This document shows positions 13,004-24,312 of a stretch of DNA of 64,000 bases, in pieces. The stretch's first letter is position 1, and each line of letters begins with the position of its first letter. Source of the DNA: Ligustrum vulgare (lineage: Eukaryota; Streptophyta; Magnoliopsida; Lamiales; Oleaceae); contig OY743180.1 of NCBI GenBank assembly GCA_963555705.1, positions 41,510,129 to 41,574,128 on the forward strand. The letters are read 5' to 3'. A program made the position numbers and the translations under genes. The notes under the pieces were generated by a model, which was not told the DNA's origin, searched no databases, and saw only the letters and a program-made list of their open reading frames with translations.

Positions 13004-13727
13004 TCCATTTGAAAAATTGCATTCTGACCCATTCTCCTTTTAAAATAAAACTTTGACCCTTATTAGTTAATTGTAGACAGGGGCTCACGATCTCATAAAT
13101 TACAAAATAGCCCCGCTTCTAATCAAAACCCTAATTCGAAAATTGCAACTTGGGGCTTGAAATTTCGTAAATTGCATGGAGACCCCCGCCCCCAAATTCT
13201 CTCTCGCCTACTGGTAGCGCAGAGTCTCTTCCTCTTCCGGTATAGGCGGTGTCGGAGCTGGTGCCCCAACCCGTCATCACGAGGTGCACTGCCCGGTGCA
13301 CCGCTACCAGCCCAGCAGCGTACGACGTTGTCGTTGCAGCAGCGTCGCACGCTGCTGTGAAAAGGCAGCAGTGCTACTGCTACCACAATAGCAGCACCGC
13401 GCTGCTAATTGAAGCAGTGGCCACGCTACTGTGAAGCGCCCTCCGATCACACAGCAACGCCGCGTGTTGCTGTGTGCAGATCCTGTAGTTGTAAAGCCGA
13501 CGCAGCAACAACGTCTTGCTGCTGGGCCTACACCTCCGGTGACCAATTTCGTCGAAATTTCCAATCCATTTCTTGATCCATTCTTCAGACCAAAAATAAA
13601 TTTTCTTTTCCAAATTAAATATAGAACAAGAAAATCAACTTTCTCAAAAACTAGAAAAACTAAAATTTAATTCAATCATATTGAATTCGTCAAAGAGTTA
13701 AACAAATTCTAACAAGTAACAAGGCAG
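13004..13727 (-). other. Copia B leader region, GC-rich with CAGCAG clusters
   Basis: This region lies between MULE copy 2 and the primer-binding site, where leader and early gag would be expected. It is markedly GC-rich compared with its surroundings, with repeated GCAGCA/TGCTGC runs between 13,300 and 13,540. Several overlapping ORFs on both strands follow from the composition, and none resembles Gag. Confidence 0.4.
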
Positions 13728-13739
13728 GCTCTGATACCA
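13728..13739 (-). promoter_or_regulatory. Primer-binding site of copia B (initiator tRNA-Met)
   Basis: The minus strand reads TGGTATCAGAGC, a perfect match to the usual plant copia primer-binding site, one base from the LTR edge at 13,741. Confidence 0.9.
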
Positions 13740-13740
13740 C

Positions 13741-14200
13741 TGTAAGGTTTCGATACATACATGAACAGCGGAAATTTAACAGACTCGAAACCATAGCCCG
13801 GATCAACCTTACACTTAGATAGAATTTGTGATAAAGATGATACCTTTGATGAACCCTGTGAATCGAGAATCTGAAACAGGAGGTACAGTCTTGTCACCAC
13901 CAGTTGTCCAATTGTCCAGCCTCTAACAGAAATCCACACAGCGAGTTGAATCTGGAACTCCATCACTCTCCAACTATTGGAATGGATTTGAGAGAATTGG
14001 TTTTTCTCTTCGTGCTAGCAAGAGAAAAACCTAATACTAGAAAAGCGACTCTCTCTTGATTTTCTCTACAGTAGTGCACAAATTAATATGTGCACATAGA
14101 ACCCTAACCCTAGTGATAATAGGGTCTTTAATGGGCCTTGGTTAATTAATCTAATTGTAAAGTCTGGGCCAACAATTGGGCTTATACATTAATTCTAAAA
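13741..14200 (-). repeat. Copia B 5' LTR
   Basis: This is a 460-bp LTR running, on the plus strand, from TGTAAGGTTTCG to TTCTAAAA. It matches 3,557-5,466 outside the MULE insertion, with scattered differences. The outermost CA of the partner is AA here. Confidence 0.85.
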
Positions 14201-14525
14201 ATAAAAACTAGCTCAAAGAATTACTTAAGAATCCTAGCATCAATCCTGAAGGATTTAACATAACATAGACCCGAAGGTATTAAGGCATTAAAAGTAACAT
14301 TATATAAATATCATCAAAAATTAGAATTTAAAACCACTTGCACATAATGTATCTTATCTTGTAATTGATCAAACGAATTTTGAAAGAGAATAAAATTGCA
14401 CGTTGAAGATCCAAAACGTGTGTTTGATTTGTCTTGAAAATATTGTGATTGAAGTACTTTGAAATATTTTTGCATTTCTTTGTTGAGACTGTATATTTTT
14501 GTGTGAAAAATCACTAACTTGTTGA

Positions 14526-14537
14526 CTATATTTATAG
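14526..14537 (-). promoter_or_regulatory. TATA-like box in the gypsy A 5' LTR
   Basis: On the minus strand the sequence CTATAAATATAG lies inside the LTR about 620 bp from its 5' end, a plausible U3 promoter for the element. No activity can be inferred, since the element lacks coding capacity and its LTR is split downstream. Confidence 0.4.
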
Positions 14538-15196
14538 ATGAAATTTATGACACAAAGTTGAGTTATAGTATAATTAAAAATTATAAACCGTGCAATGCCA
14601 CAGCCTAGACCAATTAAAATTGAAAAAGTCAGTGCATTCATAGGATAAGCGCGAATTCTCAATAATTAGTATGGTATTCAGATTTCTCAAAACAAACAGA
14701 ATTATTACACGTGGGAGGTGGAGAGAAAAGAAACTGGTTTGGACTAAACTTAATTCCAATCTAAAGTCTTAACTCTAGTAGTCAAAAATAGTATTTTAAA
14801 AGCAATAAATCTGGGCAATATATACACGTGTACAGTTTAGGAAAAGTTGGAAATCAAAACTAATTCAATTCAATATTAATTTAAGGTAACATCTTCTAAC
14901 TACAATATCTTGAACATAATCAGTCATAATTGATTTTCTTTTGAGTCAAGACTCCTAATTAATCACGATCTATAAAACGAGTATAATATTGATATAGTAA
15001 TTATCTCTCTATCAATAATTAATTATCAAACCAAAATAAAAATTATCTTCAAAACTTGTTTTTCTTTTTGTCCCTCAACTTCTAAAAATTTGTTAAAGGT
15101 ATCTAGGTAAAATCCGTATTGCTAACTAATAATAAACTATAAAAATTTTGGGTTGTTACATAGATGATTATGGATTAAAAGTAACTTTTGATGATG

Positions 15197-15233
<37 letters not shown>

Positions 15234-15287
15234 GTTTAAGAAATTACAAAATTATCTTTAGATTTGAAAATAAGAAAATGAAAAATC

Positions 15288-16440
15288 TTGGACGGGATAT
15301 GGAGAAGAGAAATTATAGCAATAAATGAATATCATAAGATTGAAAAAGCAGTAGATATCAGAATAACTCAAGGAACCCATAAATTGAACCTTTTAACAAA
15401 AAATACAGTTACAGAATTATTAACAAAAATTAATAAAAATGAAGTGAAAAGATTCAATATGTTATCTTGTGGAAAGACAAATAATGTTTAAATCCTTATT
15501 TAGGGAAGGAATATATTCATCTTTGACTGTGAGTTTATATTATGGAAGAATAATAAATTTGAAAGAAAGTCATTTAGGAACAATAGAAGGAAATTTAGCA
15601 TATCAAAAACTAATATTTACATGTTACCCAAAATATTGTGTCTCATTGAAATATAGAAACTTTAATGAGGTTTTAGGACTACATTTCAAGTTACATAGAA
15701 ATGATATAATGCAACTAGGAGATCAAATCATGACTATAGAATATAGAGCGTTATACACATTTACTAATTCTAATTATGAAAATATTTACTTTAAAAAACC
15801 ATTTATTGAAGTTCATAAAAAATGTAAATATATTAGTAAAATTGTTGAATCAAATAAACAAATAAATTTAGTCCCAGGACACTATGAACTTACTATAACA
15901 AAAAATAAACTAGAGATAATAGAATTAAAAGAGAAAGAATATCCTAATAATAAAATAACATTCGAAGATGGAATATTAATTAGAAGATCAACGAGTTTAC
16001 CTAATAAAAAACAATTAGGAGAAACTAATAATACAAGAGAAATAAAACTTCATAGAAATGCTGGACATATGAAAATAGAAAGTGAATATTTCAATGGAAA
16101 AGAACATGTGAAAGGATCAAATTTATTGATTGATACAGGAGTTAATAAATGTCATATAGCATCTAACAGGAATAAAGGATTAATATCTCATAGAACTAAC
16201 CCATATAGATATGTGAATTTTGATGGGCAATTACATACTACTGAACTTGAAGTCAAAGTACCAATAAATATAGGAGGGATTAATCTCTTAATACCATGTC
16301 ATATAGATAACGGTATGGTAAACCCTCATATATTATTAGGAATGCGTTTCTTAAATGGATTAGAAGATTATAGTATAAAACGAGAAGGATTATACATAAC
16401 CCATAATGGTCAAACCATATTATGTAGATTAGCTAAATAG
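15288..16440 (+). pseudogene. Caulimovirid movement protein plus first retropepsin-like domain, frameshifted
   Basis: Two overlapping frames (15,288-15,491 and 15,469-16,440) are offset, showing a frameshift near 15,470. The longer frame (323 codons) carries a 30K-type movement-protein pattern: a GTIEGNLAYQK stretch, then a Y-P-Y-V-LKYRNF segment and an I-YRALYTFTNS segment in roughly the first 120 residues. Its last third contains LLIDTG (about 16,122-16,140) and, further on, LLGMRFL, the two hallmarks of an aspartic protease fold. Movement proteins move virions or genomes through plasmodesmata; retropepsins process the polyprotein. The upstream end is lost at the gypsy A insertion. Confidence 0.7.
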
Positions 16441-16890
16441 ATGAATAACCAAATAAGCTTTCCATTGGTTGTTTATATGCAAGTTACTATTGTTGAAACG
16501 AATATAACAACTTGTGCATTAATTGATATAGGAAGTGATATATCAATATTTAAAAGTTTTTTATTAAATCATGGAATACCAATAATAAGGTAAAAACAAC
16601 ATGAGTAACAGAAGAAAGTACCCATATAATTCATAGTGCAGATAAAGTCGATATAATACTTGGAAGCAAACAAATTGTAATAAACAAAATATATAATTAT
16701 GATAAATTAAAAAGTGATATATTATTAGGAAATGACTTTATCCAACAATTTCAATATTACAAACAAAATAATTACATGATAATGTTACAAACACCTTTTG
16801 CCCGTTTATTAAAAATACCAAGGAATTTAAACCTTACAGAGTTCAGCCAGCCCAGCGTGAGAAAAAACCAATTACATAAAATGAAATAAA
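16441..16890 (+). pseudogene. Caulimovirid second retropepsin-like domain
   Basis: Immediately after the stop at 16,440 another frame resumes with MNNQISFPLVVYMQV and then ALIDIGSDISIF (about 16,516-16,550), the position of a DTGS active site with T changed to I. A matching DILLGNDFI follows near 16,716-16,745. This is a second protease-like fold directly behind the first. It is broken by a stop near 16,590 and a frame change. Confidence 0.6.
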
Positions 16891-16989
16891 AAATAAAAAC
16901 ATAAGATATATAAAAGTCCTAAAGACAGGAATATAAACAACTATAGAAAAGATCATTGAACAATTGAAAAAAGTTTATGGAGAAAATTC

Positions 16990-18302
16990 ATTATTATTCT
17001 AGAAACCCTATAGCCAAAATAGAATTAACTGAAAATGTTATCATAAGAGTAAGACTAATTATGTATATACTATACAAGATACACAAGAATTCAAAATTCA
17101 AATAAAAGAATTGCTTGATCAAAAACTTATTAGGCTCAGTAATGGACCTCATAGTAGTTCAGCCTTTATGATAATGAAACATTATGAACAAATAAGAGGA
17201 AAAGCTATACTAATGATAAATTATAAAGAATTAAACAAATATACCAAATAAAGAAGTATTAATAAACCTTGCAAAAGGAAAAAAATAATATTCTAAATTT
17301 GATTGTAGATCAGGATTTTGGCAAGTGAAAATGGAAGAAGATAATATTCAATATACAACATTTAGTACACCTCAAGGTAAGTATGAATAAATGGTTATGT
17401 CATTTGGTTTAAAAAAATTCACAACAAATATATCAAAGAAAAATTGATAACATATTTAGAAAATTTAATGAATTTTTAATTGTTTATGTTTATGTTGATG
17501 ATATATTGATATGTTCTAATAATAGAAGAACATAGAAATTATTTAATGAAATTCATAAATGATTGCAAAAAAGAAAGAATTGTTCTTTCAAAAAAGAAAG
17601 TTATAATAGAAAAACAAGAAATTGACTTTATTGGATTATCAATAGATAAAAAAAAAAAAATTACAAACTCATATATCTAAAAAGATAGAGAATTTTTCAG
17701 ATAAATTAAAATCAAAAGAATAAATACAAAAGTTCTTAGGATGTTTAAATTGTGTAGAAGGATTTATTGAAAATCTTTCAAAAAAGAGACATAAAATCCA
17801 GATTTTACTCGGTAAAAAAATACTAAATGATGGAATGATGAGCACACAGAAATTGTTAAATTACTTAAAGAAGAATATAAAGATTTACCAAAATTAAGAT
17901 TACCAAATGAAAGGGATAATCTAATTGTTAATACTGATGCCTCAGATAAATATTGGCCAACAATATTAAAAACATATTTGAATGAAATATGCAGATATTC
18001 TAGTGGGATATTTAATCAAACAGAAATAAATTATACCACTCATGAAAAAGAATTATTAGCAATTATTAGAAAGATAAAAAGTTCTCATTATTTCTATTAT
18101 CTAAAAAATTTACTGTTGAAGCTGATAATTTTCAAGTTGCAGGATTAGTCAAAAACAAATTACCGCCTGAACCTCAATACAGGAGACTTCATAGATGGCA
18201 TGCCTATTTGACATTTTATAATTTTGATATAGTTCATATTAAAGGTGTCAGTAATTATCTTGCAGATTTTTTAAGCAGAAATATTGAATTTGCAAATGGA
18301 TA
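16990..18302 (+). pseudogene. Caulimovirid reverse transcriptase and RNase H, multiply broken
   Basis: The RT begins near 17,080 (EFKIQIKELLD, then PHSSSAFMI) and continues with FDCRSGFWQVKM (about 17,295-17,330), FSTPQGKYE and MSFGLKK. The catalytic box YVDDILIC is intact at about 17,491-17,514. RNase H begins at about 17,930 (NTDASDKYW) and contains INYTTHEKELLAII (about 18,025-18,070). It ends with LADFLSRNIEF before the stop at 18,302. At least five frame changes or stops separate these blocks. Together the two domains would copy pregenomic RNA into DNA in a live virus; here they are inactive. Confidence 0.8.
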
Positions 18303-18329
18303 ATATCAAAAAATCCCTGAAAAGAGAGA

Positions 18330-18791
18330 ATGAACTTCCTCGTTGAGGAAGCTCAAGATATAAAACTTGGAATTAAGCAACTTACAGAGACTCTTTAAGA
18401 AAGTTTCAAGCAATCGATGGATATCTCAATTTCTCATTACAATTATGCCAAGGAATTGAATGATAATATAATTGAGATTGAATCTCAATGAATCAATTAG
18501 CAAACAAGTTATATAAAAAATACAAACAGATACATCTTCTAGAAGAGGTGGTAGACCAAAGATCAAAAGAGATGAACCAAGCCCAAAGAAGATGATCATA
18601 AATGAAACTATTCCGAGAAGATTAACAATTAATTCCAAGGATGAACATACAAAAGTGATTAAAATTCATGCTGAGGAGGAAGATGATTCCCTTTTTTTTT
18701 TTTTTTATACCAAAAGAAGATGAATATAAAAATTTTGCTAAAATTATATATGAACTTCAAGAATGTAATTATTATTACATTTCGTCTAGTG

Positions 18792-18869
<78 letters not shown>

Positions 18870-19040
18870 CGATTGATTGTTACCCAAGGAGGTGATCCCA
18901 GTATGATAAAAATGACAGCGAATTATGGATTTTTAGATCTTATCTACCATGAAAAAGATCTGAAAGAAATTAAAAATTTTGATGATTTATTAAAAGGAGA
19001 AATTTCAAAATTTTCCCAAGGAACATCCATTTACATAAAA
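18330..19040 (+). pseudogene. Caulimovirid downstream ORF, 5' part, with AT microsatellite
   Basis: Reading resumes just after RNase H with a helix-rich protein (MNFLVEEAQDIKLGIKQ) interrupted by several stops, then an acidic Lys/Glu-rich stretch. A long (AT)n tract at 18,796-18,867, which would read as Ile-Tyr repeats, splits it. Past the tract the frame continues with TANYGFLDLIYHEKDLK and stops making sense at the Helitron-like end at 19,041. The protein is not recognised; its position suits a capsid or accessory ORF. The Ile-Tyr ORFs are artefacts of the microsatellite. Confidence 0.4.
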
Positions 19041-19066
19041 CTAGTTGTACACCCGTGCGTTGTACG
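19041..19066 (-). mobile_element. Helitron-like 3' terminus
   Basis: On the minus strand a GC-rich hairpin (CCGTACAACGCACGG) is followed by GTGTACAA and CTAG, then the host T. This is the Helitron 3' signature (short hairpin, about 10 bp, CTRR, insertion before T). The body would extend rightwards. I could not find its 5' TC end, and 19,067-20,860 shows no Rep/Hel or other coding homology, so it is at best a non-autonomous element. The insertion point lies inside the caulimovirid ORF. Confidence 0.5.
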
Positions 19067-20860
19067 GAAAGAGATGCTAGAGAAATTATATTATTTTAGA
19101 ACATATAATAAAAAATAGAAAAAAAAAATTATTATCAACACTATAATCATTAAAATTGATTTTTCTGAATTCAACTTAATACAAATTTTGGAAAACTTCT
19201 TTAAATACGACATTTATAGTTAAATTGATAGTCTTGCCTTTCTTATCATATATAAGTATCTTCAGGACAAAACGACTTCTAATTCTAGATATTGCAACTT
19301 TAATATTGCAACGTATAGTTGTCCATGACTAAACACTGATTTTTTTTTTTTTTAAAAAAAAACAGACGTGCTATTGTGATTGTCCTTAACTCATATTTAT
19401 GGTCATGGCGTAAGAGACTATCAATGGGAACTCATGTCTTTTTTGGAGTTTTAATGGTAAACTTGTAATAGTCGTTCGGATCCATATTGAACCAGCAGAT
19501 GTTGAAGATAAGTTTTAGTTTCTTTTGTTCAGATTCCATAAACATTCTCTTTCCAATAAAAATTTCTCAATATTCTATTTAATAATATTATCTGCATACT
19601 TAAAGTGTTGCTTATTTAATCTATTTCCAGATATTTGTTTTGTTGATTTATCTTCTGATTGACATCAACTGACCTATTAAACATTGATAATTGACTAGAA
19701 AATATTTCTCTCTCAAAGGAAGTTTAAGGCTGCAAAGAGGATTTAAAATCGTTCGTTGGCAATTTTTGTTTGTTTTCTATAGAAGTTACATTATCCATCT
19801 GTCACTCAAATCTTCATGCTACATTCAGTAATTATGTTGAAACTCATTGCTATCATTCTCTAGAAAAACAAAAAATTATGGGTACAATCAAAATCTATCT
19901 TCAATACTACATACCTTATCTTAACTATAATGTCTTTTAAATGATGAAAAATTATAGAAATATAGCATTCACATTACATAGACATTAGAAGAGACATGTA
20001 GAAAATAATAAACATAGTGTTTTCTTATGAGACCAATGTAGAAAAGAATAGAATGTCTTGGAACCACCTAGCATATAGCCTATACAATGGTTCATTAGTT
20101 CCTACAAATATCGACTTATTGGACCTTTAGATCAATTTTTATAAAAATATTACCCAGGACAATTAATTTTAAATTCAAATTGTATATGGCTACTATATAT
20201 TTTTTCTCGGTATAATGGGATGTATTGCACAAACGTTCCATATTCACTTGTCATATTACCATGTAATATTAGTAAATAGTAAATGAAATTATCCATATAC
20301 CATTGCATATCTTCTTAAGATATATTGTCTAATTAATGTAGACTCTCTTTATATTATTTGGTATATATTTTAGTGGATGGTCTATGAGGTAGTCAATCGT
20401 CCTTCACCATCGAAGATGTGCTCGATTTCAGTTGTAGGTATAGGATGTCTACTGTTAAGTAATCGGATTTAGATTATCGATATATTTAAACAATTAAAGT
20501 CCTGAATTATGAATGATAGAAAGCATTATGATTACATTAATAAAATCTTTTAAGGGATGATAACTCAAGTAAGAAACATATGGATAGCAAGAAAATTATT
20601 TTTTGATCCTTATAAATGATTGATGGCCATTATAGAACTTAAATAATACATTTAATGGGTATGTTGATTTTAGCTCCACTAATTTTTATTCCTTATCTAG
20701 ATTTTAGATATAATTTAATGTGAATAGTCCATCGAATTATTATGTGTATAGAATATTACACAAAAAAAAGTATTATCAGTAAACAAAAGTTTAAGGTAAT
20801 TAGAACATAAATTTCTCACCACATTGTTCAAATTTTATAATGTTCACGGTTTAGTAAATC
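19067..20860. other. AT-rich stretch without recognisable genes
   Basis: I see no coding homology, terminal repeats or clear array here. It probably includes the body of the Helitron-like element whose end lies at 19,041, and the point where viral sequence resumes is not visible. Confidence 0.4.
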
Positions 20861-21728
20861 AGTAGTAATGGATTTCAAGGAGTCTCATATCATTGAGAAG
20901 ATGAGCAAACATATGACAGATTGTGTGCCGAAATCTTAAAACCAAATTCAAGGATGAAATTGTTAAGAATGTCAATATTTAGTAGATGCGAAACCCAATA
21001 GATTGGAAACCATGTTCGAATACTAATGAATTTGTTTAAGAAGTATGTTTTAAAGAAAAAATATGTGGACATGATATTGAAACTGGTTTAGCAGGGAAAT
21101 CGTGCTATAATAATGATTAATCAACATTGTATTTTGTAGTAATAGATGTTTAAAAGAAAAAGAAAAAACATAAATAATGGCTGAGTTTTGACGGGAAATT
21201 GACATTGAAAATTGTTGCTAACTCAACAACTTTAATATATATAATAAATTTTATTCGATCAGTCCAGAATTTGATGGAAGGGTTTACTACGATGCTGAAC
21301 ATATCATTAAAATTGGTTATGTTGCGAGGAATTTCCAAATAGAAGTTGGAAAGAATACCAAGCCTGTACCAAGTATCACAAGATCATGATTCAGATCTCG
21401 TAGAGTGTTAGGGAGAAAAGTCCTTTATAACATTACCAAAAATGTTTATGACAAAAAACTCAAATGCATATGTCAATATGAAGGATTGACTCTTCTCATT
21501 AATTGAGGAAAGGAAAAATCAATACATCAACAAATTTGGTACTCATCAGATTAATGGAAGTTTTACAACTTTACAAGAGGCATGCATTACCAGAAATTGC
21601 CCTGTATGCCAATAAAAATAATGCACAGATGGAATCTACTATTGGAAAAAGAGATGTCGACAAAGCTAATAGAAATGCAATTTGCTTTTGCACAATGCCA
21701 AGACAACACCATGTGAATACCATGTGAA
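20861..21728 (+). pseudogene. Caulimovirid-associated ORF remnant upstream of the viral promoter
   Basis: Short plus-strand frames read as a connected protein with stops: a PEFDGRVYYDAEHIIKIGY segment near 21,260-21,320, then a lysine-rich segment, and a final CFCTMPRQ-containing stretch in the ORF at 21,503-21,727. I do not recognise a family. Placement just before the promoter-like region suggests the 3' end of the viral coding region. Confidence 0.35.
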
Positions 21729-21739
21729 AGAATAAATAA

Positions 21740-21930
21740 TGTAGGGACAGGTGTCCCTATGATATAACTTAAAGTGTAAATTATTGAGTCTGAGGTAGAT
21801 GCAAAATTATCGAGTCAGTGATGTAAGCAACGATGTAATTGTATCCTATATAGTATTATAAATAGAGGTATTCGGGCTAGGAAAAAACAAAAATCACTTG
21901 AGCACTCAGTCTGTGAGATAGCTAAAGAAA
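21740..21930 (+). promoter_or_regulatory. Caulimovirid-type promoter
   Basis: An as-1-like pair of TGATGTAA-type boxes (GTGATGTAAGCAACGATGTAA positions, 21,818-21,838) is followed 16 bp later by a TATA box (TATTATAAATAGA, 21,854-21,866). Tandem TGACG-like motifs just upstream of a TATA box are the layout of caulimovirid full-length-transcript promoters. It lies in the gap between coding remnants, as expected for an intergenic region. Whether it is active cannot be told. Confidence 0.55.
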
Positions 21931-22309
21931 TGTTATGTCCTTGAAAGTTCTCATACCAATCTTGTAACAATATTCATTTTATCAAAAAAATTCCAACTAA
22001 TTTACCAAAAATGATATGAGTTTCTAAATCTTTCTTCTGAATCCTATTTCGTACAAGAAGATATATTATTAAGAAAACTCCCTTCTATATGAAATACTCT
22101 CCATCAAAATGTTATACAGTGACGGCATGAAGTCAGGTGTGACTAATAACTCGTGAAGACAAGAGGTAGTTGAAGGGTATGATAGCAGAAACCTGTGAGC
22201 TTGAAAGTCACTAACATCAGAAGAAAAATACAAAGATACAAAGAACAGGAAAATGGGTTAGTATTCTTAATATATCTGTCTTTATGGAATTAGGAGGAAG
22301 AAGAACTTT

Positions 22310-23513
22310 TAAAACAAGCAGGAATTATGGAAGAATTTAGGATTATCAAGTTTAACTATCAAAATAGTCCTTATAAAAATGAATATCACAGCATAATTGA
22401 ACATTTATTTATACATAAATAATTTACTAGACCAAATAATGAAATAAAAAAGTTATATCATGTTTATATGCCATATTTATTAGCTATTTTTCCTAGATTA
22501 AAGGAATTATTTGGATTAGAAATTACAAAATCAATCATTTACTTTTGGCTTGATAGTGATAATACTGAGATAAATAATTAATTATATTTAGAACATGTAT
22601 TTAGTAGTGATATGATTATGATAGTGATGGAAGAGATGAGTCTTTCTTTACCATTTTTTAAAACTTTTGATCATCATGAATGAAAAAAAAAATTATATCA
22701 TGAAAAAACTCAAATCTAAGAGAGGTCTATATAAAGTTAAAAAGAATATCAAAAATAAAAGTGGAATTTAATACGAAAGTGAAATTGATAAAATGGGATA
22801 TCAAAAACAAGAAGTTTTAAAGAAAATATGATAGAAAACTTTGCTAGAGGTACTGTAAGATTTATAGTAATACAAGATATAACTGATAAATTAGAAAAAA
22901 AAAGGAAAAACATTTCAAAGTATAATATACCATTTGAACCTAGTATGAATATCATGACTGATATAGATATTATCAATAATCATGACTGATAGAATTTGAT
23001 AAGTTACTCGAAACTTTATATATTATTTTATAACTACTCTATTTACAGTTTGATTTTAGTATATAAAATGTCAGGATATACTATTAAAGGATTAGATAAA
23101 CTTTTAGAAAAAATGAATGAAATTATATCTAAACTAAGAAATATGGATGAATCATCTGAAGAATATTATACACTCTTAGAAAATTATGATCAACACATGA
23201 TAGATTATTCTAATATAGCAGACTATAAAATGGATTTATATAAAAAGATTCAAGATAATACAAGATAATAATATCATGATTAACTATTGAAAGAGAAATT
23301 GAAATTATTAGAAAAATATTAAATGAAATAAAAAATGAAATAACGTATTTTATAAATAATGGTAAAATATATCCAAAAGATATAAAAAGTCTTTTTTAAA
23401 TGATAGAATCATTAGAATTCCAAGTCAAAAATATAAGGAATAGATCAACCAGAGGACATACCTTGTAAAATTAATGATAAAGCCATAAAGGTAAGATTGT
23501 CAAATACTATTTA
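22310..23513 (+). pseudogene. Caulimovirid-associated ORFs downstream of the promoter
   Basis: Several plus-strand frames with stops follow the promoter. One (about 22,320-22,690) reads NYQNSPYKNEYHSIIEHLF, then YHVYMPYLLAIFPRLKELF. A second (about 22,826-22,990) contains GTVRFIVIQDITDKLEKK. The open frame at about 23,068-23,268 encodes a 66-residue charged helical protein (KGLDKLLEKMNEIISKL, then ESSEEYYTLLENY) that could form a coiled coil. They may be the upstream end of the viral polyprotein from a tandem or rearranged copy. No database family is recognised. The sequence is cut by the gypsy at 23,519. Confidence 0.4.
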
Positions 23514-23518
23514 CTATT

Positions 23519-24277
23519 TCATCGGACAATTTCATGACGTCCAAAGATGAGCTGGACAACGGAGTACAACTGGTCGGCCCATCTCGCCCACGGGCTCCAT
23601 CTTATGCCCGACCTATCACAACTAGTAGCCCATAGGATTATATGGTAAAGCATAATTGCCAGGTCATACAAGTTCCCGGGAAATATGCTCGTACTGTCTA
23701 ATTGTTCCCTAAATCTAACCATAGGCCGGTATGATACCCTTGGAACATTCTGTCACTAAGGTCGGGCGTTACCAACCTTATCGTTACTTTGTCTCTTGAG
23801 GTCAGTATATACCAGTCATATTGCCCCTACAAGCCCAACACAAACGGGACTCTGAACGTCTTTCGTTTATGGGCCTAATCATTAGGACACATTCATGGGC
23901 CCCAAAGTAGGAGCATAACCCATAAGGAAACATCCTAAAAAATGGGAGGTGCAATTCTTGTAAAGTTAGAACTCCTCCTAAAAGGTAAGTTTATAACAAA
24001 AGGACTCCTTCCTTAATTAGAACAGGTTATGGGCTTTTCGGCCCTATAAATACAGCTCCTTTGATTACATATTATTCATTCATTATTCTTTACGTTTCTC
24101 CAGTTATATATTCTCTCTCTACTTTTCTCCATAATACTAATTCTCACACCGGAGGGGCGACCGGGAGAATCCTCCTTGCCTTTTTGCAGGTCATCCAAGG
24201 CGAATTCGTTTATCTTTTCCAGTGATCAAGAAGTTCCAGATCTTGCCACGTCAAGATTAGGATTTTTTACATCATCA
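23519..24277 (+). repeat. Element C 5' LTR
   Basis: This 759-bp LTR has lost its TG start (TC here, TG at 33,540) and ends TCATCA. A TATA box (CCTATAAATACAG, TATAAATA at 24,045-24,052) lies about 230 bp before its end. The 3' copy carries the same box at 34,065-34,072. Confidence 0.9.
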
Positions 24278-24296
24278 ATTGGCGCCGTCTGTGGGA
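24278..24296 (+). promoter_or_regulatory. Element C primer-binding site
   Basis: ATTGGCGCCGTCTGTGGGA directly follows the LTR. This is a primer-binding sequence seen repeatedly in plant gypsy elements and differs from the tRNA-Met site used by elements A and B. Confidence 0.85.
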
Positions 24297-24312
24297 AAAG
24301 ATACGATCAGCC

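Larger units (their letters stand above)
3557..14200 (-). mobile_element. Ty1/copia retrotransposon B, nested in gypsy A, decayed
   Basis: Two matching LTRs (3,557-5,466 and 13,741-14,200), a primer-binding site at 13,728-13,739 and a copia-type junction (AAGTGGGAGATTGTTAGAA on the minus strand, about 5,460-5,480) define a full-length minus-strand copia element. The flanks show ATAAT at 3,552-3,556 and ATAAA at 14,201-14,205, an imperfect 5-bp target duplication. Pol is recognisable only as fragments. Two MULEs, a smaller MULE-like element and tandem arrays have enlarged the internal region. Confidence 0.85.
1614..15160 (-). repeat. Gypsy element A, 5' LTR split by a nested copia element
   Basis: The LTR begins on the minus strand at 15,160 (TGTAACAACC) and ends at 1,614 (GCATTACA) beside the primer-binding site. 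It is interrupted by the copia element at 3,557-14,200. With the copia removed, the LTR would be about 2.9 kb, although 1,905-3,340 may contain a further insertion. A TATA-like box on the minus strand (CTATAAATATAG, 14,526-14,537) lies where an LTR promoter is expected. On the right the LTR abuts the caulimovirid sequence, so the gypsy inserted into the viral copy. Confidence 0.7.
15161..23513 (+). mobile_element. Endogenous caulimovirid (pararetrovirus) copy, decayed
   Basis: Plus-strand coding remnants follow a caulimovirid order: movement-protein domain, retropepsin-like domains, reverse transcriptase, RNase H, a further ORF, then a promoter-like intergenic region. There is no LTR, integrase or retroviral primer-binding site next to it. 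Gypsy A bounds it on the left (15,160) and the Tat gypsy on the right (23,519), both inserted later. A (AAT)n run lies at about 15,195-15,231 and a long (AT)n run at 18,796-18,867. Frameshifts and stops occur throughout, so this is a fossil. The organisation suits florendovirus- or petuvirus-like relatives, but the genus cannot be fixed by eye. Confidence 0.8.

Noticed and set aside
18668..19118. ORFs with long Ile-Tyr repeats
   Set aside because: They arise from the (AT)n microsatellite and not from a real protein.
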